Shown here: piece by piece, positions 1 to 4,904 of the stretch
How the letters are laid out: each line of letters starts with the position of its first letter
Numbering within the stretch: position 1 is the stretch's first letter
Source: JAUZPB01 sp037140715
Lineage (GTDB): Bacteria > Bacteroidota > Ignavibacteria > Ignavibacteriales > SURF-24
Reading direction: 5' to 3'
DNA: 9,472 bases
NCBI GenBank assembly: GCA_037140715.1
Contig: JBAXDX010000101.1
Span: 1-9,472 of the forward strand
Position numbers and translations under genes: made by a program
The notes under the pieces: generated by a model
What the model saw: the letters and a program-made list of their open reading frames with translations, nothing else
Told to the model about the DNA's origin: nothing
Databases searched by the model: none

Positions 1-64
1 CTACTACAGATATACCAACGATAATAACGCCTAAAACGATAAGTAATAATTGTTGTTGTCCCAT
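1..64 (-). CDS. Pilin-like protein, copy 1 (5' part only, truncated by window start)
   Basis: Only the first 21 codons of a minus-strand gene are present. They encode MGQQQLLLIV followed by LGVIIVGISVV, the same residues as the complete paralogue at 437-823. The rest of the gene lies outside the window. The start is supported by an AAAAGGGG-type ribosome binding site 6 nt upstream and by near-identity of this leader with copy 2: the first 133 bases differ from 760-892 at about three positions, and the one inside the coding part is silent (CAA/CAG). The hydrophobic N-terminus fits a pilin-like subunit that assembles through its N-terminal helix. The gene sits exactly at an assembly break caused by this duplication, so the intact copy probably continues in another contig. 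Confidence 0.75.
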   Translation of the reverse strand, partial: MGQQQLLLIVLGVIIVGISVV

Positions 65-121
65 TGTAAACCCCTTTTGGATTGTTAAGAAATTAAGTTA
101 AATAAGAACTGTCCTTTATGT

Positions 122-137
122 AGCGATAATTGTACCA
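122..137 (-). promoter_or_regulatory. Putative sigma-54 (-24/-12) promoter of pilin copy 1
   Basis: Read on the minus strand the sequence is TGGTACAATTATCGCT. Against the sigma-54 consensus TGGCACRNNNNTTGCW it keeps the essential GG and GC at the correct spacing and differs at positions 4 and 13. The predicted transcription start is near 111, giving a leader of about 47 nt. The match is at the same place in the paralogue at 881-896. No activator gene is visible in the window. Confidence 0.65.
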
Positions 138-216
138 ATATAAATATCTGAATGCAATTGCTGAATCTCAGCTTTATTTTTAATTTTCCCCTTAGCTCCC
201 GTTAATTATACCCGGC

Positions 217-267
217 AAAAACCTAAAAACAACCGAATCAGCGAAGTATTTTACCAGTATTTTTTAC
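217..267 (-). promoter_or_regulatory. Conserved distal block, candidate enhancer for pilin copy 1
   Basis: This 51-bp block aligns without gaps to 980-1030 (43 of 51 identical), while the DNA between it and the promoter has diverged. It lies about 106-156 bp upstream of the predicted sigma-54 start, the usual distance for activator sites at sigma-54 promoters. On the minus strand its core reads CTGATTCGGTTGTTTTTAGG. Conservation and position are seen; enhancer function is inferred. Confidence 0.35.
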
Positions 268-365
268 CCGCACGCATTTTTTTTTGCTCTTGATATGCTT
301 TTTCATTGGGATTAAATTTATACAAAGAGAAAAGCAAAGGCAAAGAAAATATCTTTAGTAAATTC

Positions 366-412
366 AAAAAAAAAGGCCGTTAAAAGTATTCTCAACTTAT
401 TAACAGCCTTTT
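366..412 (-). terminator. Intrinsic terminator after pilin copy 2
   Basis: Positions 371-383 and 400-412 form a 13-bp stem with a 16-nt loop. On the minus strand all pairs are Watson-Crick except one G-U wobble. The stem is followed on that strand by a run of nine T (positions 374 down to 366). It begins about 25 bp past the stop codon of the pilin at 437-823, so it should end that transcript as a monocistronic unit. Hairpin plus U tract is a textbook Rho-independent form. Confidence 0.85.
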
Positions 413-436
413 ACGAATAATTATACAACTAAAGAA

Positions 437-823
437 TTAAGGATTAGTCATTGCCATTGTGATTCCTGTCGATGTTACCGTAGCAGTAACCAGAACCGGA
501 CTACCATTGGCGCCTTTCTCATTTCCTGTGCCAGTAATTGTAACACTAGTAGCTGATACTGATGAAGTTGCATAGGCGCCATTACCAGTTGTGTCGAGTA
601 CAGCTGGAACAGTCCAGCTAGTAAATTTATTACCACCGCCACCTAACTCGGTCGGTTTTCTGTAATACTGCTGTGCCATTGAAGCTAAATTAGAAAGATC
701 TGCCACTAAGGCATCCTTATTTGAATTAGCGCTGCTTGCCGAAAACATGTTGATACCTACTACTACAGATATACCAACGATAATAACGCCTAAAACGATA
801 AGTAATAATTGTTGCTGTCCCAT
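437..823 (-). CDS. Pilin-like small membrane/surface protein, copy 2
   Basis: A 128-residue protein beginning MGQQQLLLIV, with an uncharged hydrophobic helix at about residues 6-28 and then a small polar domain rich in Gly, Ser, Thr and Val, likely beta-strands. The layout resembles type IV pilins: Gly2 is a possible prepilin peptidase site and the following helix would be the assembly core. However, +1 is Gln and +5 is Leu, not the usual Phe and Glu5, so it is not a canonical type IV pilin. It shares with the paralogue at 1260-1640 the pattern LAxxAQxYYxKPxxLxGGG, then FTxW and PAxLDTT (residues 46-79). The start is supported by an AAAAGGGG ribosome binding site 6 nt upstream. A sigma-54-like promoter lies upstream and an intrinsic terminator downstream. 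No pilin assembly genes are in the window, so the filament role is inferred. Confidence 0.8.
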   Translation of the reverse strand: MGQQQLLLIVLGVIIVGISVVVGINMFSASSANSNKDALVADLSNLASMAQQYYRKPTELGGGGNKFTSWTVPAVLDTTGNGAYATSSVSATSVTITGTGNEKGANGSPVLVTATVTSTGITMAMTNP

Positions 824-880
824 TGTAAACCCCTTTTTGATTGTTAAGAAATTAAGTTAAATAAGAACTGTCCTTTATGT

Positions 881-896
881 AGCGATAACTGTGCCA
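881..896 (-). promoter_or_regulatory. Putative sigma-54 (-24/-12) promoter of pilin copy 2
   Basis: On the minus strand the sequence is TGGCACAGTTATCGCT. It matches the sigma-54 consensus TGGCACRNNNNTTGCW at every fixed position except position 13 (C for T). GG and GC have the required spacing. The predicted start is near 870, 47 nt before the ATG. Sigma-54 control of pilin genes is well known from PilR-regulated pilA, which makes the match plausible in context. Confidence 0.75.
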
Positions 897-979
897 GCAG
901 GAATAGCTGAACGCAGTTGCTGAATGTTATCTTTAATTCTCAGTTTTCCCTTTAGTACCATCAGTTCTAAATTCTCTGT

Positions 980-1030
980 AAAAACCTGAAAATAACCAAA
1001 TCAGCAAAGTATTCAGCCGGTATTTTTTAC
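980..1030 (-). promoter_or_regulatory. Conserved distal block, candidate enhancer for pilin copy 2
   Basis: This is the partner of 217-267, lying about 110-160 bp upstream of the predicted transcription start at 870. The minus-strand core is CTGATTTGGTTATTTTCAGG. The block is more conserved between the two duplicates than the roughly 80 bp separating it from the promoter, which suggests constraint. It is not present at the equivalent distance upstream of the third pilin, where a dispersed repeat sits instead. Confidence 0.35.
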
Positions 1031-1113
1031 ATGGATGTATTTTATCTGTTCATAAATAATTGAAAACGTTTCCGCTGATTTGTAAAGTGATACTGGTAAA
1101 TACTGCCATAATA

Positions 1114-1154
1114 CCCCCCCCCTGTCCGGAATAATTACCTGTAATTATTCCGGA
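1114..1154. repeat. Perfect 13-bp hairpin next to a run of nine C
   Basis: Arms 1125-1137 (TCCGGAATAATTA) and 1142-1154 pair perfectly around a 4-nt loop. A homopolymer of nine C occupies 1114-1122, immediately on one side. It lies about 105 bp beyond the stop of the pilin at 1260-1640 and about 230 bp upstream of the predicted start of copy 2. Neither strand has a T tract after the stem, so it is not a typical intrinsic terminator. It could be an RNA stability hairpin or a protein-binding site. The rest of the 824-1259 gap holds the promoter and distal block of copy 2; I see no gene there. Confidence 0.7.
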
Positions 1155-1259
1155 TTAGCATGTTTGGATTTAATTTAGACAGAGCGGAGATTCGTTTCAA
1201 AGGAAGGATTCAGGATTAGAACTCGGTTTTAAGATTAAGGACTTTAACGCATCTGTTTT

Positions 1260-1640
1260 TTAATGAACCACATTTACCTGATACCTGTCTGAATAAACAG
1301 TTATTATAACTTCAACAGGAGTATCAGATGTAACCAGCTCATTTCCAATTGCGGTTATTACAACATCTGTCGGATTTACAACTGCCGAATATGTGCCGTT
1401 ATTCGTGGTATCCAGGATTGCAGGGATTTCCCAGCCGGTAAAAACCCTGCCACCGCCAGCGAGACTTTCTGGCTTCAGATAATAGTTCTGGGCAAGAGCT
1501 GCAAGGTTAATACATTCATTTATAACATTATTCCTTTTAGCATCTATAGAATAAGCATTGAACAAATTTATGCCGACAACTACTGCAATACCAACTATTA
1601 TCACGCCTAAGACTATAAAAAGCAATTGTTGTTGTCCCAT
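1260..1640 (-). CDS. Pilin-like small membrane/surface protein, copy 3 (divergent)
   Basis: A 126-residue paralogue of the gene at 437-823. The first 28 residues are almost identical (MGQQQLLFIV then LGVIIVGIAVVVGINLF), and the middle keeps YYLKPESL, GGG, FTGW and PAILDTT with NGTY after it (residues 53-84). The C-terminal 40 residues have diverged. It has one cysteine (residue 43), absent from copy 2. As in the paralogue, Gly2 could be a prepilin cleavage site but Glu at +5 is missing. A GGAG ribosome binding site lies 5 nt before the ATG. It is separated from copy 2 by about 440 bp with its own promoter, so it is probably transcribed independently. The greater divergence suggests an older duplication or a minor subunit; that is inference. 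Confidence 0.8.
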   Translation of the reverse strand: MGQQQLLFIVLGVIIVGIAVVVGINLFNAYSIDAKRNNVINECINLAALAQNYYLKPESLAGGGRVFTGWEIPAILDTTNNGTYSAVVNPTDVVITAIGNELVTSDTPVEVIITVYSDRYQVNVVH

Positions 1641-1686
1641 ATCAGCTCCATATATTTTTAATCATTTCTTGTGCTACACTATCTGT

Positions 1687-1702
1687 TGCAAATACCAAAC
1701 CA
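1687..1702 (-). promoter_or_regulatory. Putative sigma-54 (-24/-12) promoter of pilin copy 3
   Basis: On the minus strand the sequence is TGGTTTGGTATTTGCA, with TGG and TTGCA in exact -24/-12 register and G at position 7. Positions 4-6 depart from the consensus. The predicted start is near 1676, leaving a leader of about 36 nt. This upstream region is not related in sequence to those of copies 1 and 2, so the shared promoter class is an independent observation. Confidence 0.6.
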
Positions 1703-1750
1703 GAAGATATTTTTTCTTAATCTTACTCATAATCGTACTCATTTTTTAAG

Positions 1751-1906
1751 CAGTCAGCACGCAATAATCATGGTTAATCATAGAAATCATAGTTCTGATA
1801 TTTTTGCAGAACATTTGGCAAACAGAAACAGGTAAAGGCAAAGATAAAGGTAAAGAGAACCCCCGCCGAATCTGTTGTGTTTTACTTTGCCTTTATCTGT
1901 TCCTTA
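1751..1906. repeat. Composite dispersed repeat, copy 1 (AATCAT module plus GGCAAAG palindrome)
   Basis: Two modules lie side by side. Positions 1761-1826 match the AATCAT-rich module at 2888-2961. Positions 1827-1843 and 1885-1901 form a 17-bp inverted repeat with one mismatch around a loop of about 41 nt; the arms contain TAAAGGCAAAG and CTTTGCCTTT. Compared with the copy at 2962-3016, this one has a 12-bp duplication after the left arm and one extra C. It lies between the hypothetical gene at 1904-2602 and the third pilin promoter. The shared right edge TTCCTTA supplies the stop codon of the hypothetical gene. Confidence 0.8.
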
Positions 1907-2602
1907 TCCCGGATTTGTCGGCGGTACCGGTGGTGGTGGTGGCGGATTATGCCTGATACCCATATCGTTAATCTCGCGGGCACCCTGATACTGCTCATAC
2001 TCCGTCGGATGCGCTTTTTTTATCAGCTCAACTTCCCGGTCCATATCATTCTCCAGCAGACCGGTAGTCAACTTAAAAAGCTCACCCATCTGACTTAAAG
2101 CCGTTTTCCGCACTTCTACTGCCAGTTCCTTCGTGCCGATTACATTATTATACTGTGTAACCGCATCATCCAGATTCGCCGTATCAGTTACCACCCATTT
2201 TCTTGCAGTAAGCTCAGTTGCGTATGTTACTGCCCAGTCCGCTATTTTCCTGACGATTATCGCCAGTTCCGTCTCACGGGCCCTGTTAAAATCACTTATG
2301 TTCAATTTACAAAATGTCTGTACTCCAGTATTGCCACTCTCCTTTGCTGTCAGATACAGGGCGGCAGCACAGATAAATGCCCGTTCGGTCATGTCCTTCC
2401 GTAAGAACTGCTTAAAAGCAGACCTGCCTTTGGTTGCACTAATAAAAATACCTTCCTTACTCTCAATTAAGGCTGTTTTACTCCGGAATGTTTCCGTTAC
2501 TGTTAAAAGAGCAGGATATTCGGCTAATATTGCAGCATTAGCGTCCGCCCATGCCAGTATTCCTTTGTAATTGGCAAGTTTGTTTGCAAAATATTTTCTC
2601 AT
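1904..2602 (-). CDS. Hypothetical all-helical protein with C-terminal poly-proline tail
   Basis: A 232-residue protein with no signal peptide, no membrane segment and no recognised catalytic motif. It is predicted mostly helical to about residue 214, with charged and alanine-rich helices. The tail runs RHNPPPPPPVPPTNPG (residues 217-232). From memory, the segment ARETELAIIV (108-117) and the later pattern VRKTALSQMGELFKL with LIKKAHPTEYEQYQGARE resemble an uncharacterised helical family that is frequent in Bacteroidota, often multicopy and without assigned function. This resemblance was not tested. The start is firmly set by an AAGGAG ribosome binding site 8 nt upstream. The gene stands alone, flanked by dispersed repeats on both sides. 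The proline tail resembles a flexible linker or an attachment tail. Its role is unknown. Confidence 0.75.
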   Translation of the reverse strand: MRKYFANKLANYKGILAWADANAAILAEYPALLTVTETFRSKTALIESKEGIFISATKGRSAFKQFLRKDMTERAFICAAALYLTAKESGNTGVQTFCKLNISDFNRARETELAIIVRKIADWAVTYATELTARKWVVTDTANLDDAVTQYNNVIGTKELAVEVRKTALSQMGELFKLTTGLLENDMDREVELIKKAHPTEYEQYQGAREINDMGIRHNPPPPPPVPPTNPG

Positions 2603-2887
2603 TTCAGGAACTCCTTACAAATAAAAGTTATTAATTAGTTATTTGTGAGCCACATATCTTTCCGGCTCCCGATACACGTACCTGTTCTGCCTGTTCCAAT
2701 AATATTCCCCGGTTACCTCCTTCTTTGATAAAATATAATTCACATATTAATTACTCATGTTACGGAAATTTATCCGGACTATTATTCTTATGGTTTATAT
2801 GACAATGCAGGACATTAACTACTTTTTCCTGATCTGTGAAATCTGTTTAATCCGTGATTCGGATTTATATGATAACACAATCAGCAT
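2603..2887. other. Intergenic region upstream of the hypothetical gene
   Basis: No convincing gene is present here. The region should hold the promoter of the minus-strand gene at 1904-2602, but I cannot point to clear -35/-10 or -24/-12 boxes. A stretch at 2831-2860, GATCTGTGAA followed by ATCTGTTTAATCCGTGATTC, is of a repetitive type seen between genes in many FCB bacteria and resembles the AATCAT module in reverse. A strong ribosome-binding-like AAGGAGGT occurs on the minus strand at 2715-2722 without a start codon at a suitable distance. Confidence 0.5.
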
Positions 2888-3020
2888 GAAATAATCATGG
2901 TTAATCATTTAATCATAGAAATCATAGTTCTGACATTTTTGCAGAACATTTGGCGAACAGAAACAGGTAAAGGCAAAGAGAACCCCGCCGAATCTGTTGT
3001 GTTTTACTTTGCCTTTGCCA
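2888..3020. repeat. Composite dispersed repeat, copy 2
   Basis: The segment carries the AATCAT-rich module (2890-2942, identical over 53 bp to 3136-3188) followed by the GGCAAAG palindrome. The left arm is at 2962-2978; the CTTTGCCTTT right arm is at 3007-3016. Between 2941 and 3006 it is nearly the same as copy 1 at 1751-1906, without that copy's 12-bp duplication. The right arm passes directly into the double-hairpin element starting at 3026. Confidence 0.8.
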
Positions 3021-3025
3021 TATTC

Positions 3026-3134
3026 CGCCCTTTTAGTGCTAATTCAGCCCTGAAAGGGCGAAATATAATAGCACAGGGCACCCGCCCTGTGAAAAATAAA
3101 TTCCCCCGACAACCCCAAAAGCCCTGAAAGGGCG
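3026..3134. repeat. Double-hairpin GCCCTGAAAGGGC intergenic element
   Basis: GCCCT-GAA-AGGGC hairpins occur at 3047-3059 and again at 3121-3133. Between them, arms 3072-3079 (CACAGGGC) and 3084-3091 form an 8-bp stem with a 4-nt loop. CGCCCTTT at 3026-3033 is an inverted copy of the AAAGGGCG that ends both small hairpins. I recognise the pattern 'GCCCTGAAAGGGCGAAATAT, then a CAGGGC stem' as a dispersed REP-like element found in many Bacteroidota and related genomes; that is recollection, not a search. The second GCCCTGAAAGGGCG copy is fused to the next AATCAT module. Confidence 0.75.
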
Positions 3135-3188
3135 CAATAATCATGGTTAATCATTTAATCATAGAAATCATAGTTCTGACATTTTTGC
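3134..3188. repeat. AATCAT-rich repeat module, copy 3
   Basis: Positions 3136-3188 are identical to 2890-2942 (53 bp). The match stops sharply after TTTTTGC. Here the module is not followed by the GGCAAAG palindrome, so the two modules are separable units. Short direct repeats of AATCAT and ATCATAG occur within it. Confidence 0.8.
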
Positions 3189-3304
3189 GTAACATGACTC
3201 ATCTGATTTTTTTCCCTTGAAAACTGTCCGTAATATATAATATTATTAAAAAAAACATCAGTACATGAACTGAAAAGGCAGAGATAAAGAAACCCCGGGC
3301 TTTT

Positions 3305-3384
3305 GCACGGCGTCACAATCCATTGCACGCCGTCATTTCTCATTGCAGAGAATTATAATCCATTGCACGTCATCATTTCTTATT
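3305..3384. repeat. Degenerate tandem array: four 20-bp units, or two 40-bp units
   Basis: Units start at 3305, 3325, 3345 and 3365. Each begins GCA (mostly GCAC) and ends in ATT, preceded by TCC in units 1 and 3 and by TTTCTC or TTTCTT in units 2 and 4. The alternation gives a 40-bp higher-order repeat. A fifth GC-start at 3385 leads into the GGCAAAG element. No protein or RNA function is evident. Confidence 0.6.
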
Positions 3385-3450
3385 GCGAGGCAGAGGCAAA
3401 GGAAACCCCGGAGTATTGTGCTTTACTTTGCCTTTACCTATTCCTTACAA
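3385..3450. repeat. GGCAAAG palindromic repeat, copy 3 (diverged)
   Basis: AGGCAAAG (3394-3401) and CTTTGCCT (3426-3433) are inverted arms, followed by the same TTCCTTA right edge as copy 1. The internal segment shares AACCCCG and TTGTGxTTTACTTTGCC with the other copies. A further decayed left half, GGCAGAGATAAAGAAACCCC, lies at about 3278-3299. The element sits 15 bp beyond the stop of the dehydrogenase gene, as copy 1 sits beyond the hypothetical gene. Confidence 0.65.
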
Positions 3451-3464
3451 AAGCATAGGTATAA

Positions 3465-4811
3465 TCAGGCTTTATAAATATTCTCGCCGGTCGCTCCATT
3501 CTTTCGGAAGGCATTGCGGCTGTCTATGATTATTCTTGCGTTTTCAGCAATAAATTTATAATCATAATCTGTGTGGTCTGTGCTTAGAACTACTGCGTCA
3601 AATCCTGCCAGGCTTTCTTTTGTTAATTCCACCGATGGCATATCATAAGCATATTTGCGGGTTTTGTATAATTTGGGAACATAAGGATCATTATAACTTA
3701 CATCGGCACCTTTCTCCCTGAATATTTCTATCAGCTTTAATGAAGGGCTTTCACGCATGTCATCAATATCTTTTTTGTACGCGGCTCCGAGAATAAGTAA
3801 TTTTGATCCGTTAAGGGACTTTTTATGCTGGTTAAGTGCTTCTGTTGTTCTTTCGACCACGTAGTATGGCTGGTATGTGTTTATTTCTCCGGCAAGTTCG
3901 ATAAACTTGGTATTGATGTCATATTCGCGGGCTTTCCATGTTAAGTAGAAAGGATCGATAGGAATACAATGCCCGCCCAGCCCGGGACCCGGATAGAAGG
4001 CATTAAAGCCGAACGGTTTTGTTTTTGCCGCTTCAATTACTTCCCAGATATCTATATCCATACGGTCAAAAACCATTTTAAGCTCGTTAACCAGCGCAAT
4101 GTTAACCGAACGATATATATTCTCCAGCAGTTTTGTAGCTTCAGCCGCTCGTGCCGAACTTACCGGTACTGTTTTAACTATTACATGATTATAAAGAGCG
4201 CAGGCCAGTTCCAGACATTTTGGTGTAATGCCTCCGACTACTTTGGGAATAGTGGAAGTGGAGTAGTTTGCATTATTAGGGTCTTCACGCTCCGGGCTGA
4301 AAGCTAAATAGAAATCCACACCTACGGTGAATTTTATGCTTAATCCTTTATCTTTCCCTTGTTCTGCCGGCGCGTTCTCAAACATGGGGAGAAGTATCTC
4401 CTCCGTTGTCCCCGGATATGTTGTTGACTCAAGCAGAACTAACTGACCTTTTCTCAGACGCTGCTGAATTGCTTTTGCTGTATTTACTATATAAGTCATA
4501 TCCGGTTCGCGGTGCTCATTGAGCGGAGTGGGGACACAGATTATAAGCGCATCGGCTTCTGGTATGCGGGAGAAGTCGGCAGTAGAAGTAAACCTGCCAC
4601 TTTCAACCGCCTTGCTGATCTTTGCCTCGCTTATGTGCTTAATATATGTTTTACTTTTTTCAAGGAACCGGATTTTTCGTTCATCGACATCGAACCCGAT
4701 AACGTTAAAGCCTTTAATAGCAAATTCCAAACCTAACGGCAATCCCACATAGCCTAAGCCGATAATGCCGACAACAGCTTTCTTTTCATTTATTTTCGTA
4801 AGTAATTCCAT
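3465..4811 (-). CDS. wbpA: UDP-N-acetyl-D-glucosamine 6-dehydrogenase (WbpA type)
   Basis: A 448-residue nucleotide-sugar dehydrogenase, full length for the family. It is expected to oxidise UDP-GlcNAc to UDP-N-acetylglucosaminuronic acid with two NAD+ in the cytoplasm, supplying precursors for O-antigen, capsule or other surface glycans. The NAD-binding Rossmann motif GLGYVG is at residues 18-23, with acidic Asp41 after the second strand. The signatures CVPTPLNE (92-99), ESTTYPGTTE (128-137) and FSPERED (171-177) are present. The catalytic cysteine is Cys282 in GPGLGGHCIPIDPFYLTWKA, a form typical of WbpA-like enzymes rather than UDP-glucose 6-dehydrogenases. A C-terminal UDP-binding domain follows with LGAAYKKDIDDMRESP (341-356). 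The start has only a weak GGGA ribosome binding site. The gene is 93 bp downstream of the DUF4175 gene on the same strand, so co-transcription is possible but not shown. Exact substrate is inferred. Confidence 0.93.
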   Translation of the reverse strand: MELLTKINEKKAVVGIIGLGYVGLPLGLEFAIKGFNVIGFDVDERKIRFLEKSKTYIKHISEAKISKAVESGRFTSTADFSRIPEADALIICVPTPLNEHREPDMTYIVNTAKAIQQRLRKGQLVLLESTTYPGTTEEILLPMFENAPAEQGKDKGLSIKFTVGVDFYLAFSPEREDPNNANYSTSTIPKVVGGITPKCLELACALYNHVIVKTVPVSSARAAEATKLLENIYRSVNIALVNELKMVFDRMDIDIWEVIEAAKTKPFGFNAFYPGPGLGGHCIPIDPFYLTWKAREYDINTKFIELAGEINTYQPYYVVERTTEALNQHKKSLNGSKLLILGAAYKKDIDDMRESPSLKLIEIFREKGADVSYNDPYVPKLYKTRKYAYDMPSVELTKESLAGFDAVVLSTDHTDYDYKFIAENARIIIDSRNAFRKNGATGENIYKA

Positions 4812-4904
4812 AATTTCCCAAGTTTATTTAGTTGTTTTGTTAGTTTTAAGTTAATTGTAAATTGATAAGCCTTATTCTTATATTGTCTGATACATATCCT
4901 CTTC

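Larger units (their letters stand above)
1..282. repeat. Duplicated pilin 5' region plus upstream DNA (paired with 760-1042)
   Basis: The segment is homologous to 760-1042. Positions 1-55 are identical to 760-814. Positions 1-133 match with about three substitutions. Positions 138-216 are divergent, and 217-267 match 980-1030 at 43 of 51 positions. The copied unit covers the pilin start, ribosome binding site, untranslated leader, sigma-54-like promoter and a candidate upstream control block. This is a tandem gene duplication that kept its regulatory region, with a unit spacing of about 760 bp. The uneven divergence suggests selection on the promoter and on the distal block. Confidence 0.85.

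Noticed and set aside
1125..1154. Intrinsic terminator for the third pilin gene
   Set aside because: The stem is perfect but neither strand has a T tract after it; on the minus strand it is followed by a G run.
2639..2743. Minus-strand 34-codon open frame from a GTG, encoding a Tyr/Arg-rich peptide (EYYWNRQNRYVYREPERYVA)
   Set aside because: It looks somewhat protein-like, but the only strong ribosome-binding-like sequence (2715-2722) lies inside the frame and has no start codon at proper distance. It may be a decayed gene fragment; evidence is too weak to annotate.
2897..3343. Open frames on either strand in the repeat-rich gap
   Set aside because: They are made of dispersed repeat sequence and lack plausible starts or protein-like composition.
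1751..3450. CRISPR array
   Set aside because: The repeats differ in length and spacing, form palindromic intergenic elements, and show no regular repeat-spacer pattern; no cas gene is present.
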